Origin: Sulfuricella sp.
GTDB taxonomy: Bacteria > Pseudomonadota > Gammaproteobacteria > Burkholderiales > Sulfuricellaceae
Assembly (NCBI GenBank): GCA_023266195.1
Contig: JAHFRP010000001.1
Span: 372,001-436,000, forward strand
Direction: 5' to 3'
DNA length: 64,000 nucleotides
Shown: positions 56,533 through 64,000 of the stretch, in pieces
How positions within the stretch are numbered: position 1 is the first letter of the stretch
How the letters are laid out: the number at the start of each line of letters is the position of its first letter
The notes under the pieces: generated by a model
Databases searched by the model: none
The model's input: only the letters and a program-made list of their open reading frames with translations
Told to the model about the DNA's origin: nothing
Position numbers and translations under genes: made by a program

Positions 56533-58380
56533 ATGTATCCGCTTCTCCAAACCATCGACGACCCCGCCCAGTTGCGCGCTCTCGACCGCAAGCAGTTGCC
56601 GCAGCTTGCCGCCGAGATTCGGACTTTCCTGGTGGAAAGCGTGAGTCGCACCGGCGGCCATTTGGCGTCGAACCTGGGGGCGGTCGAGCTGACCATCGCC
56701 CTGCATTATGTGTTCAACACGCCGAGCGACCGGCTGGTGTGGGATGTCGGCCACCAGACCTATCCGCACAAGATTCTGACCGGGCGGCGCGAGGCGATGG
56801 CCGGTCTGCGCACCTACGGCGGCATCGCGGGCTTTCCCAAGCGCGGCGAGAGCGAGTACGACGCTTTCGGCGCCGGCCACTCCAGCACCTCCATCGGCGC
56901 CGCGCTGGGCATGGCGGTGGCGGCGCAGCAGGCCGGCTCCGACCGGCGTGCGGTGGCGATCATCGGCGACGGCGCGATGACCGGCGGCATGGCGTTCGAG
57001 GCCTTGAACAACGCCGGCGCGATGGACGCCAACCTGCTGGTGGTGCTGAACGACAACGACATGTCGATTTCGGCGAACGTCGGCGCGCTCAACAACTATC
57101 TGGCCAAGCTCATGTCCGGCCGTTTCTACGCCGCGATGAGGAAGGGCAGCGAGAAGGTGCTGGGCGGTGTCGCCCCGCCGATCTGGGAGCTCGCCAAGCG
57201 CGCCGAGGAGCACGTCAAGGGCATGGTCATTCCCGGCACCTTGTTCGAGGAATTCGGCTTCAACTACATCGGCCCGATCGACGGCCACGACCTCGACGTG
57301 CTGGTCGCCACCCTGAACAATATCCGCCAGCTCAAGGGGCCGCAGCTGTTGCACGTGGTGACGCAGAAGGGCAAGGGCTTCAAGCGGGCCGAGGACGACC
57401 CCTGCCGCTACCACGGCGTGGCCAGGTTCGACCCCGAAGATGGGGTGATCGATGCGGCCCCCGGCGGCAAGCTGACCTATACCCAGGTGTTCGGCGACTG
57501 GCTGTGCGACATGGCGGCGCAGGACCGGCGCCTGGTCGGGATTACCCCGGCGATGTGCGAAGGCTCCGGCATGGTGCGCTTCGCCAGCGAATATCCGCTG
57601 CGCTATTTCGACGTCGGCATCGCCGAGCAGCACGCACTCACCTTTGCGGCAGGCCTTGCCTGTGAAGGCGTCAAGCCGGTGGTGGCGATCTACTCGACGT
57701 TTTTGCAGCGCGCCTACGACCAGCTGATCCACGATATCGCCCTGCAGAACCTGCCGGTGGTGTTCGCCATCGACCGGGCCGGGCTGGTGGGCGCGGATGG
57801 GCCGACCCACGCCGGCAGCTTCGACCTGAGTTTTTTGCGCTGTGTTCCGAATCTGGTGGTGATGGCGCCCGCCGACGAGAACGAGTGTCGCCAGATGCTC
57901 TACACCGCTTTCCAGCTGGACGGCCCCGCGGCGGTGCGCTACCCGCGCGGCGGCGGCAGCGGCGTGGCGGTGCAGGAAGAAATGCGGACGTTGCCGCTCG
58001 GCCAGGGCGAAATCCGGCGCGGTGGGGAAAAAATTGCCATCCTTGCTTTCGGCAGTATGTTGGAGCCCGCACTGGCCGCAGCGGAAGTGCTGAACGCCAC
58101 GGTCGCCAACATGCGCTTCGTCAAGCCGCTCGACGAGACGATGGTGGCGGAGTTGGCGGACACCCACCAACTTCTCGTCACGGTCGAGGAAAATGCCGTC
58201 ATGGGTGGGGCGGGCAGTGCGGTGGTCGAGTTCCTGCAGCAGCGGCAGGCGAACGTGCCGGTGCTGCAACTGGGGCTGCCCGACCGCTTCGTCGAACAGG
58301 GCGACCCCGCCCTGCTGCTGGCGAATTGCGGCCTGGACCGGGACGGCATCCTGCACGCGATCCAGGCTAGATTATCGTAG
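56533..58380 (+). CDS. dxs: 1-deoxy-D-xylulose-5-phosphate synthase
   Basis: First enzyme of the MEP route to isoprenoids; joins pyruvate and glyceraldehyde-3-phosphate with thiamine diphosphate. The 615-aa protein has [17 protein letters not shown], the TPP/magnesium motif [36 protein letters not shown] (catalytic Glu), and a transketolase C-domain. ATG 56533 ([15 protein letters not shown]) gives the family N-terminus; ATG 56518 sits directly against its AAGG and is less likely. A short hairpin, GGCCGAA-CTCG-TTCGGCC, follows the stop but lacks a T tract. Confidence 0.97.
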   Translation: MYPLLQTIDDPAQLRALDRKQLPQLAAEIRTFLVESVSRTGGHLASNLGAVELTIALHYVFNTPSDRLVWDVGHQTYPHKILTGRREAMAGLRTYGGIAGFPKRGESEYDAFGAGHSSTSIGAALGMAVAAQQAGSDRRAVAIIGDGAMTGGMAFEALNNAGAMDANLLVVLNDNDMSISANVGALNNYLAKLMSGRFYAAMRKGSEKVLGGVAPPIWELAKRAEEHVKGMVIPGTLFEEFGFNYIGPIDGHDLDVLVATLNNIRQLKGPQLLHVVTQKGKGFKRAEDDPCRYHGVARFDPEDGVIDAAPGGKLTYTQVFGDWLCDMAAQDRRLVGITPAMCEGSGMVRFASEYPLRYFDVGIAEQHALTFAAGLACEGVKPVVAIYSTFLQRAYDQLIHDIALQNLPVVFAIDRAGLVGADGPTHAGSFDLSFLRCVPNLVVMAPADENECRQMLYTAFQLDGPAAVRYPRGGGSGVAVQEEMRTLPLGQGEIRRGGEKIAILAFGSMLEPALAAAEVLNATVANMRFVKPLDETMVAELADTHQLLVTVEENAVMGGAGSAVVEFLQQRQANVPVLQLGLPDRFVEQGDPALLLANCGLDRDGILHAIQARLS

Positions 58381-58418
58381 GGCCGAACTCGTTCGGCCAA
58401 CACGAATTGCCGAACGGT

Positions 58419-58446
58419 TTGCTCGACTACTGGCTGATGTTATACT
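58419..58446 (+). promoter_or_regulatory. Possible sigma-70 promoter of folE2
   Basis: TTGCTC at 58419-58424, 16 bases, then TATACT at 58441-58446 make a fair -35/-10 pair 28 bases before the folE2 ATG; AAGGA lies near 58462. GTTATA next to the -10 also looks like one half of a Zur box, but the mirror half is missing. Confidence 0.4.
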
Positions 58447-58473
58447 AAGTCTAAATTACTTCAAGGATTCATT

Positions 58474-59310
58474 ATGAGCGACTGCAATGCTGGCTGTGAC
58501 GTGACCGGGCCCGGCGGCGAAAAAGAGGCCATCGCCGATGTGCAGAACTATGCGGATTCGCGCCAGATCGCCATTGACAAGGTGGGTATCAAGTCCATCC
58601 GGCATCCTGTCCGGGTGGCCGACAAGAGCGAGGGCGTACAGCACACCATCGCGATGTTCAACATGAACGTGTTCCTGCCGCACAATTTCAAGGGCACGCA
58701 CATGTCGCGTTTCATCGAGATCCTCAACAGCTACGAGCGCGAGATATCGATCGAGTCGTTCGAGGCCATGCTGCGCGAGATGGTGGAGCGGCTGGAGGCG
58801 GAATCCGGCCACGTCGAGATGAGCTTTCCCTACTTCATCAACAAGAAAGCGCCGGTTTCAGGCGTGCAGAGCTTGCTCGACTACGACATCACCTTCATCG
58901 GCGAAATCGTCAAGGGCAAGTACCGACTCACCATGAAAGTGGTGGTGCCGGTCACCAGCCTGTGCCCGTGCTCAAAGAAGATTTCCGACTACGGCGCCCA
59001 CAACCAGCGCTCGCACGTGACGGTGGCGGTGCGCACCAACGAAATGGTGTGGATCGAGGACGTGGTGCGCCTGGTGGAGGATCAGGCTTCCTGCGAACTT
59101 TATGGCCTGCTCAAGCGTCCGGACGAGAAATACGTCACCGAGCGCGCCTACGACAATCCCAAGTTCGTCGAGGACATGGTGCGCGACGTGGCCGCTGCGC
59201 TCAATGCCGACAAGCGGATCGATGCGTATGTGGTCGAAGCGGAGAATTTCGAGTCGATCCACAACCATTCGGCGTATGCGCTGATCGAGCGGGACAAGAC
59301 CGCAAACTGA
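58474..59310 (+). CDS. folE2: GTP cyclohydrolase FolE2 (type IB)
   Basis: Converts GTP to dihydroneopterin triphosphate, the first step to folate. The 278-aa protein is the metal-promiscuous type IB enzyme. Evidence: [20 protein letters not shown]-type start ([13 protein letters not shown]), [17 protein letters not shown], the Cys-bearing [20 protein letters not shown], and [14 protein letters not shown] with conserved Glu and His. In other bacteria this isozyme can be zinc-regulated; no complete Zur box is seen here. Confidence 0.95.
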   Translation: MSDCNAGCDVTGPGGEKEAIADVQNYADSRQIAIDKVGIKSIRHPVRVADKSEGVQHTIAMFNMNVFLPHNFKGTHMSRFIEILNSYEREISIESFEAMLREMVERLEAESGHVEMSFPYFINKKAPVSGVQSLLDYDITFIGEIVKGKYRLTMKVVVPVTSLCPCSKKISDYGAHNQRSHVTVAVRTNEMVWIEDVVRLVEDQASCELYGLLKRPDEKYVTERAYDNPKFVEDMVRDVAAALNADKRIDAYVVEAENFESIHNHSAYALIERDKTAN

Positions 59311-59374
59311 GGCGGACTCGAAATAACGCCGCTTTTGCGGTCGCATCCCCGCCAAGGCGGGGCCCTGCTCCGCC

Positions 59375-59450
59375 GTAGGTCGGGCACGCTGTGCCCGACA
59401 AATCTCCCACCGATCCATCGAAGCCGTCGGGCACAGCGTGCCCGACCTAC
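59375..59450. repeat. GTAGGTCGGGCAC inverted pair
   Basis: GTAGGTCGGGCACGCTGTGC (59375 on) and its mirror at 59426-59450 form a perfect 25-base inverted repeat with a 26-base spacer, and each arm folds alone as well. It belongs to the same family as 28657-28724. It sits between the converging folE2 and protease genes and could end both transcripts. Confidence 0.92.
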
Positions 59451-59468
59451 AGAAGATCGCTCATCTAT

Positions 59469-60122
59469 TTAGTATTTCTTCACCAGCGTCATCGTGCCGT
59501 TGTCCCGTTTCATTTCCAGTCTCCTCAGGAAACTCATGCCGAGCAGCACGAACGGCATGCCGCTTTCCTGCACCAGCCCGTCCACCTGGTTCAGCGTGAT
59601 GTTGCCGACCTTCACCGTGTCGAGGGTGACGCGATAGGCGGGGACCGTGCCATTCGCCGTCGACACGTAGCCGCGTTCGCCGCGCAGGTAGGACAGGCCG
59701 ATGCGCCTCGCTTCCGCGCTGCTCATGGAAACCATGGTCGCGCCGGTGTCGACCATCATGCGCGTGCTCACGCCGTTGATGGTGCCGCTGGTGAGGAAAT
59801 GGCCGCTGCTTTCGGCCGTCAGGATGGTGGTCGGGTTGCCGCTTTCGCCGGCGGACTGGATATTGGCCGCCTGCCCCATCGCCAGGGTCTGGCGTTTGCC
59901 GTCGATTTCCAGCACGGCGGCGGAAGAGTCGGCGCTGATCAGCTTGACGCCTTCCGCCGTGGTCTCCCCCGCAGCCAGCATGCGCTGCTTGCCGCCGTTG
60001 ACGATGACCATGGCCTTGCCGTTGAACAGGGCGACGACGTTCACCCCGGTGGCATGCGCGGCGCAGGCGGCGGTTAGAAAAAATAGCCCAAGCAGGCTAG
60101 AATGACATCTTCCGTTTTTCAC
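59469..60122 (-). CDS. Retropepsin-like aspartic protease (TIGR02281 type)
   Basis: A 217-aa exported protein. The N-terminal segment (LLGLFFLTAACAAHA) is a signal or lipobox-like region ending near Cys-20. The C-terminal half (about 105-215) is a clan AA aspartic protease-like domain with TRMMVDTGATMVSMS (the DTG triad) and PFVLLGMSFLRRLEM. The GTG start at 60122 has AAGGAA about six bases upstream. Its start codon is only 17 bases from that of the divergent amidotransferase gene. Confidence 0.88.
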   Translation of the reverse strand: MKNGRCHSSLLGLFFLTAACAAHATGVNVVALFNGKAMVIVNGGKQRMLAAGETTAEGVKLISADSSAAVLEIDGKRQTLAMGQAANIQSAGESGNPTTILTAESSGHFLTSGTINGVSTRMMVDTGATMVSMSSAEARRIGLSYLRGERGYVSTANGTVPAYRVTLDTVKVGNITLNQVDGLVQESGMPFVLLGMSFLRRLEMKRDNGTMTLVKKY

Positions 60123-60139
60123 CAGGAGTTCCTTTCGTC

Positions 60140-60847
60140 ATGAAGCCGATTGCTATTTTTCGTCACGCCCCGAGCGAGGGGCCAGGGTATTTTGCCACAT
60201 TTCTCGATTCTAACCGCATACCCTGGCAGCTGTTCCGGATCGATGCCGGCGATGCCGTGCCGACGGACGCCAGCCAGTTTGGCGGCCTGGTCTTCATGGG
60301 CGGGCCGATGAGCGTGAACGACGACCTGCCGTGGATTCCCCATTCGCTGGCGTTGATCCGGCAAGCGGCGGAGCGCGGCATTCCCGTTCTCGGCCATTGC
60401 CTGGGCGGGCAATTGATGGCCAAGGCGCTGGGCGGATCGGTGGAGCGCAACCCGGTCAAGGAAATCGGCTGGGGCGAAGTGGCGGCGGCGGACAACGCCG
60501 CGGCGCACGCCTGGTTCGGCGATACCGCCAGGTTCGATGCCTTCCACTGGCATGGCGAAACTTTCACCCTGCCGCCGCGGGCGGAATTGATCCTGTCCAG
60601 CCCGTATTGCGTCAACCAGGCTTTCGTTCTGGATGGCAAGCATCTGGCCATGCAGTGCCATGTGGAAATGACCGGCGAGATGGTGCGGGACTGGTACACC
60701 GTCGGCGCGGACGAAGTCGTGGCGGCAAGTTCCAGCCCGGCGGTGCAAAGCGCAGAAGCCGCCACGACCGGCCTGGAACGGCGCGTGGCCGCGCTGAACG
60801 CGGTTTCGGAAAAACTTTACCGCAAGTGGATCGGCGGTTTGGCGTAG
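60140..60847 (+). CDS. Class I glutamine amidotransferase-like protein
   Basis: A 235-aa cytoplasmic protein of the GuaA-amidotransferase family found alone. The nucleophile elbow is GHCLGGQLMA with Cys near residue 91, and the partner His-Glu appears in CHVEMTGEM; DAFHWHGETFTLP is typical. Stand-alone members may act on small glutamyl compounds; the partner is unknown. AGGAG precedes ATG 60140. It is divergent from the protease gene with no room for a normal promoter between them. Confidence 0.9.
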   Translation: MKPIAIFRHAPSEGPGYFATFLDSNRIPWQLFRIDAGDAVPTDASQFGGLVFMGGPMSVNDDLPWIPHSLALIRQAAERGIPVLGHCLGGQLMAKALGGSVERNPVKEIGWGEVAAADNAAAHAWFGDTARFDAFHWHGETFTLPPRAELILSSPYCVNQAFVLDGKHLAMQCHVEMTGEMVRDWYTVGADEVVAASSSPAVQSAEAATTGLERRVAALNAVSEKLYRKWIGGLA

Positions 60848-61129
60848 GCAGCTGGGTTGGCACTTTAGCCGCCGAATCTAAACATTCAAAAACGGTTTAA
60901 CCTGGAAACCTCGGTTGACCGCTTGTCTTGATGGTTAACATTTCGGTCCCAAACAACTTTATAGGCATATCCACGTTCACCTTCGTGGTGAGAAGGCTAC
61001 GGGTTCGATTGCACGGTTTTGCGGGCGCATGGCGGTGTGGTCTCGCCGGAACGAGCGGCTTTGCTGCCGTTCCCGGCGGGGACTCTTTACGGGTGCAACT
61101 CCTTGGAAGGGAATAGCCATTCCGCGTCA

Positions 61130-61207
61130 GCCCTCTCTCCAACTCTCCCCCAGAGGGGGAGAGGGCGATCGAACCCTCTCCCTTTGGGAGAGGGTTTGGG
61201 TGAGGGT
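61130..61207. repeat. CCCTCTCC/GGAGAGGG dispersed repeat
   Basis: Two adjacent palindromes, CTCTCCCCCAGAGGGGGAGAG (at 61144) and CCCTCTCCCTTTGGGAGAGG (at 61174), followed by GGTTTGGGTGAGGGT. This wording is a widespread intergenic repeat in proteobacteria. Confidence 0.8.
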
Positions 61208-61431
61208 CGGCGCCTAGGTTTAAAAAATTCCGTGCGCGGCTCCCGACAAGCCGAAGTGGCGGCGTTTGGCAAAAAACAAGGGTTTTCCCCAGTTTCATAG
61301 CGGCTTTCCAGATGATGGTGCAGTTCGCATTTATCATATTAAAGAAAACAACAACGCAGGGGAAAGAAGTTCGATCCGAGGGCTATTGGGGGGGGCTGCG
61401 TTGCCTATGCACAAATTCCCTCGCTCCAACC

Positions 61432-61516
61432 CCTCTGATGGAACTGCCAGCCATTCGACTTGGGCAGCAAAAAACGCTGCCCAAGTCGCTGGTTGGCCCG
61501 CCTGCGGGAGAGGGGC
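61432..61516. repeat. CCTCTGATGG structured element, copy B
   Basis: CCTCTGATGGAACTGCCAGC then CATT, a perfect 13-bp stem (CGACTTGGGCAGC, 7-base A-rich loop, GCTGCCCAAGTCG at 61456-61488), then CTGGTTGGCCCGCC. The flanking words align with copy A at 53788, but the central stem differs. Copy A lies upstream of a minus-strand gene and copy B upstream of a plus-strand gene, in the same chromosomal orientation. Confidence 0.65.
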
Positions 61517-61590
61517 TTATATGTGGCATTTTGCGTAGAGTTGAGTAGTTACGTAAAATCAGGCTATCCGTTTGCCACCGGGCCATTCCC

Positions 61591-62778
61591 ATGATCGTGC
61601 CATTTTCCGTTTCACCCCTGCCCCAAATCGTTTTCGGCGACGGCAGCCTCAACCAGGTGCCGTCGCTTCTTCAGCAGTTCGGCAAACGCGTACTCATCGT
61701 CACCGGCGGCCGTTCGTTCCGCTCGTCGCTGCACTGGCAGAGTCTGATCGATGGCCTGAAAGGCCGGGGCATGTCCTGGGAAGACATCGCGGTGGCGCAG
61801 GAACCCTCGCCCGGCCTGGTGGACCAGGCGGTGCGCGTCTACCGCAATGCCGGCGTCGAGATGGTGCTGGGCATCGGCGGCGGCAGCGCGCTGGATGCGG
61901 CCAAGGCGATCGCGGGCTTGCTGCCTCACAACCATTCGGTGATGGATTTTCTTGAGGGAGTCGGGCCGGAGTTGCCGTATCGGGGGCCGGCGCTGCCGTT
62001 CATTGCGGTGCCGACCACCGCCGGCACCGGTTCGGAGGCGACCAAGAACGCCGTGCTCAGCGTGCACGGGCCGGATGGCTTCAAGAAATCCTTTCGCCAC
62101 GACCTGCTGGTGGCTAAGTACGCGGTGGTCGATCCTGCGCTGCTCGCCGCCTGCCCGGCGGGGCTGATCGCCGCCAACGGCATGGATGCGCTGACGCAGT
62201 TGCTCGAATCCTTCGTTTCGACACGTGCCAACCCCTTTGCCGATGCGCTGGCGCTCTCCGGCCTGGACTGCGTGCGCGACGGTCTGCTGGAATGGTACGA
62301 GGGGGGTGAAAAAGCGGCCGAAGGGCGGACCGGCATGGCCTACGCCGCGCTGTTGTCGGGCATTACCCTGGCGCAGGTGGGGCTGGGCTCGGTGCATGGC
62401 CTGGCGGCGCCGCTGGGCGCGTTCTTCCCGATTCCTCACGGCGTGGCCTGCGGCGCGACGGTGGCGGCGGCGACGGAGATCAATATCCGCGCACTGGAAC
62501 AGCGCGAGCCGGACAGTCCGGCGCTGGAGAAATACGCCCGCGTCGGTCGGTTATTCCGCGGCAAAACCCATGTGGATGACGTCGGCGCGCGGGTGTTCCT
62601 GGTGCATGTGCTCAAGGAGTGGACGGCGCGGTTGAAGATGCCGGGCCTCGGCGCCTACGGCGTCAGGGAGGCCGATCTGGCCGAGATCGTGGCGAACAGC
62701 CGTGGCAGCAGCATGAAGACCAATCCCGTCGTATTGACCGACGGAGAGGTCAGGGAAATTCTGTTACGGAGCTTGTAG
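61591..62778 (+). CDS. Iron-containing alcohol dehydrogenase family protein
   Basis: A 395-aa cytoplasmic NAD(P)-dependent oxidoreductase. It has the dinucleotide-binding IGGGSALDAAKAIAGL, AVPTTAGTGSEATKNAV, and metal ligands in NGMDALTQLLESFVS and GLGSVHGLAAPLG plus PHGVACG. All iron ligands (Asp, three His) appear present. Substrate cannot be told; close relatives act on short alcohols, lactaldehyde or phosphonates. No partner genes are adjacent. Confidence 0.9.
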   Translation: MIVPFSVSPLPQIVFGDGSLNQVPSLLQQFGKRVLIVTGGRSFRSSLHWQSLIDGLKGRGMSWEDIAVAQEPSPGLVDQAVRVYRNAGVEMVLGIGGGSALDAAKAIAGLLPHNHSVMDFLEGVGPELPYRGPALPFIAVPTTAGTGSEATKNAVLSVHGPDGFKKSFRHDLLVAKYAVVDPALLAACPAGLIAANGMDALTQLLESFVSTRANPFADALALSGLDCVRDGLLEWYEGGEKAAEGRTGMAYAALLSGITLAQVGLGSVHGLAAPLGAFFPIPHGVACGATVAAATEINIRALEQREPDSPALEKYARVGRLFRGKTHVDDVGARVFLVHVLKEWTARLKMPGLGAYGVREADLAEIVANSRGSSMKTNPVVLTDGEVREILLRSL

Positions 62779-62838
62779 GGCTGAGAGCGGTAAGCGGAGA
62801 CATGGCCGCTTACTGTTCTCCGTTTCCGCTTACGGAAA

Positions 62839-63255
62839 TCAAGTCAGTTTGCTGGTCCACTCGTCCAGTTCGACGCAGGCTTCCTTGCTGGGGTCGTGCG
62901 GGTCGCGCAGTTCGTTGATCTGGCATAGGTATTCGTGGCCCAGCCGGTCGTGCAGGTTGATGTACGGGCTGGGGCCGTAGAGCTCGAAGGCGCTGGCGTC
63001 GGCGAAAATGAAGTCGAATTCGCCGTTGACGTCGACCTCCAGCTTGCCGCCGTGGCTTTCTCCATAGTCGTGCCAGCGCGTGTTGATGTCGCCGCCCGCG
63101 ATCACGGGCGACATTCTCGACGTTTTCTTGTCGTGCCAGGCGACCATTACCGGCTCGGCGATGTCCAATCCCCTGATAGCCAATGAAGACGCGAGTCCGC
63201 TCGCTACCCTGTAATCCAGGTCCATGCCCGAATAATTAATGTGAAGTTCTTTCAT
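62839..63255 (-). CDS. AF1514-family protein
   Basis: A 138-aa protein that matches the AF1514 family pattern: EPVMVAWHDKKTSRMSPVI, then WHDYGESHGGKLEVDVNGEF and FIFADAS. Family function is unknown. ATG 63255 gives the expected short N-terminus; the open frame to 63336 adds a hydrophobic leader without support. It precedes fabI's end on the same strand but is separated by fabI's terminator. Confidence 0.7.
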   Translation of the reverse strand: MKELHINYSGMDLDYRVASGLASSLAIRGLDIAEPVMVAWHDKKTSRMSPVIAGGDINTRWHDYGESHGGKLEVDVNGEFDFIFADASAFELYGPSPYINLHDRLGHEYLCQINELRDPHDPSKEACVELDEWTSKLT

Positions 63256-63385
63256 GATTCGCCTCCTGATCGTTTGCCCCGAGCGGGGCCTGCCGATGTG
63301 ATACTTTAAAAGTAGCACAATGGCCGACAAAAACAATCGGGAATTGCGGTCGCGCTTGAGACGGCGGAAGGGGAAAGGCTGATGG

Positions 63386-63420
63386 AAAAAAGAAGCCCCC
63401 CATCGCGAAGCGACGGGGGG
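63386..63420 (-). terminator. Rho-independent terminator of fabI
   Basis: On the minus strand an 11-bp stem (CCCCCCGTCGC and GCGATGGGGGG, one G-T wobble) with loop TTC is followed by CTTCTTTTTT. It starts 9 bases after the fabI stop. Confidence 0.92.
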
Positions 63421-63429
63421 AGAAGTGGA

Positions 63430-64000
63430 TTAATTTCCTGCGGCCGCTTCCTCGGCGTTGCCCAGCGCGGTGATGTTGAAGCCGCCGTCAACGTAGGTGA
63501 TTTCGCCGGTCATGCCGCTGGCGAGGTCACTGCACATGAAGGCGGCGACGTTGCCGACTTCCTCGATCGTGACGTTGCGCCGCATCGGGGCGTGTTTTTC
63601 GTTGTAGGACAGCAGCTTGCCGAAGTCGGCGATGCCGCTCGCCGCCAGGGTCTTGATCGGGCCGGCGGACAGGCCGTTGACGCGGATGCCCTTGGGGCCC
63701 AGGCTGGCGGCCATGTAGCGCACGTTGGCTTCGAGGCTGGCTTTGGCCAGGCCCATCACGTTGTAATGCGGCACGGTGCGTTCGGCGCCGAGGTAGGACA
63801 GGGTCAGCAGTGCGGCGTTGCGGCCTTCCATCAGCGGCAGCGCGGCCTTGGCCAGCGCGGTGAAGCTGTAGGAGCTGATGTCGTGGGCGATCTGGAAATA
63901 TTCGCGCGTGACCGAGCTGACGTAATCGCCGGCCAGGGCCTGTTTCGGCACGAAGGCGATGGAGTGGACGATGCCGTCGAGGCCGTCCCAGCGCTTGCCG
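63430..64000 (-). CDS. fabI: Enoyl-ACP reductase FabI, C-terminal part (partial)
   Basis: Reduces enoyl-ACP in fatty acid elongation. About 190 C-terminal residues lie in the window; the start is beyond the right edge. The catalytic Tyr/Lys appears in [19 protein letters not shown], preceded by [13 protein letters not shown], and followed by [18 protein letters not shown] and [11 protein letters not shown]. These fit FabI and not FabG. The gene ends with a clear terminator. Confidence 0.97.
   Translation of the reverse strand, partial: GKRWDGLDGIVHSIAFVPKQALAGDYVSSVTREYFQIAHDISSYSFTALAKAALPLMEGRNAALLTLSYLGAERTVPHYNVMGLAKASLEANVRYMAASLGPKGIRVNGLSAGPIKTLAASGIADFGKLLSYNEKHAPMRRNVTIEEVGNVAAFMCSDLASGMTGEITYVDGGFNITALGNAEEAAAGN

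Larger units (their letters stand above)
60848..61590. other. Long noncoding stretch rich in repeats
   Basis: About 740 bases without a supported gene. It holds a T-arm-like word GGGTTCGATT at 61001 without a full tRNA, imperfect GC hairpins near 61040-61085, the CCCTCTCCC repeat (61130-61207), and the structured copy B (61432-61516). Short frames on both strands lack family features. The end of the stretch should carry the promoter of the alcohol dehydrogenase gene. Confidence 0.5.

Noticed and set aside
58430-58460. Zur box in front of folE2
   Set aside because: Only one half (GTTATA) is present; the mirror half is absent, so I kept only a possible sigma-70 promoter.
61001-61030. tRNA-like T-arm word GGGTTCGATT
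   Set aside because: No acceptor stem, anticodon arm or CCA end could be fitted around it.

Overview
The window is 64 kb of a GC-rich Gram-negative chromosome. Gene order (surE-pcm-nlpD-rpoS; a Mth938-domain gene divergent from alaA, followed by hom and thrC; xseB-ispA-dxs) and the many c-di-GMP proteins suggest a betaproteobacterium, perhaps near the Nitrosomonadales (Sulfuricella/Gallionella-like). That placement is inferred from gene content and was not tested by alignment. No rRNA, tRNA or CRISPR array was seen. Most of the window is ordinary core chromosome, interrupted by small accessory islets and many short palindromic repeats.

Layout. 1-3139: the stationary-phase operon surE-pcm-nlpD-rpoS, each gene overlapping the next by 4 bases. 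3377-21635: a large signalling block with a membrane diguanylate cyclase, two tandem paralogous PAS-GGDEF-EAL-REC-PAS proteins with different sensors, a FixJ-type regulator, a small module protein, an HDOD protein, two soluble histidine kinases, a REC-HD-GYP phosphodiesterase, a single-REC regulator, an MglA-type GTPase, and a REC domain fused to a GspE/PilB-type ATPase. Five REC domains here share one AIN-E / KPW signature. I infer one phosphorelay and c-di-GMP network controlling a polar or pilus-like machine; this is the most interesting part of the window. 22400-25170: a lower-GC islet with a membrane protein, a BrnT/CopG-like toxin-antitoxin pair, a 276-bp duplicated gene fragment and an O-methyltransferase. 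25164-30146: Mth938, alaA, GNAT, hom, thrC (alanine and threonine/methionine synthesis), where the GNAT gene looks inserted. 30438-35460: an AEC transporter, a DGC-domain protein, and an Mla-like lipid transport operon whose ATPase subunit has lost its nucleotide-binding motifs.

35534-41224: a YhcH-like protein, an Atm1-type ABC exporter, a RelE/Phd toxin-antitoxin pair and an XamI-like restriction-modification system. 41341-46576: nadC, a three-gene DevBCA/MacAB-like exporter, a TlpA-like thioredoxin and a degenerate hydrolase-like protein. 46660-49239: clpB with a sigma-32-like promoter and a strong terminator. 49382-53396: remnants of an IS1380 transposase and a chemotaxis receptor, two MITE-like elements, purB, nfi and a PAS protein. 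53397-59310: small proteins, a DMT transporter, then xseB-ispA-dxs (isoprenoid precursors) and folE2. 59469-64000: an aspartic protease-like protein and a glutamine amidotransferase with start codons only 17 bases apart, an iron-type alcohol dehydrogenase, an AF1514-family protein, and the 3' part of fabI with its terminator.

At least four palindrome families recur between genes: GTAGGATGCGGTG, GTAGGAGCGGCC, GTAGGTCGGGCAC, and an ACTCAGG heptamer element. One GTAGGAGCGGCC copy lies in frame inside a lipoprotein gene.
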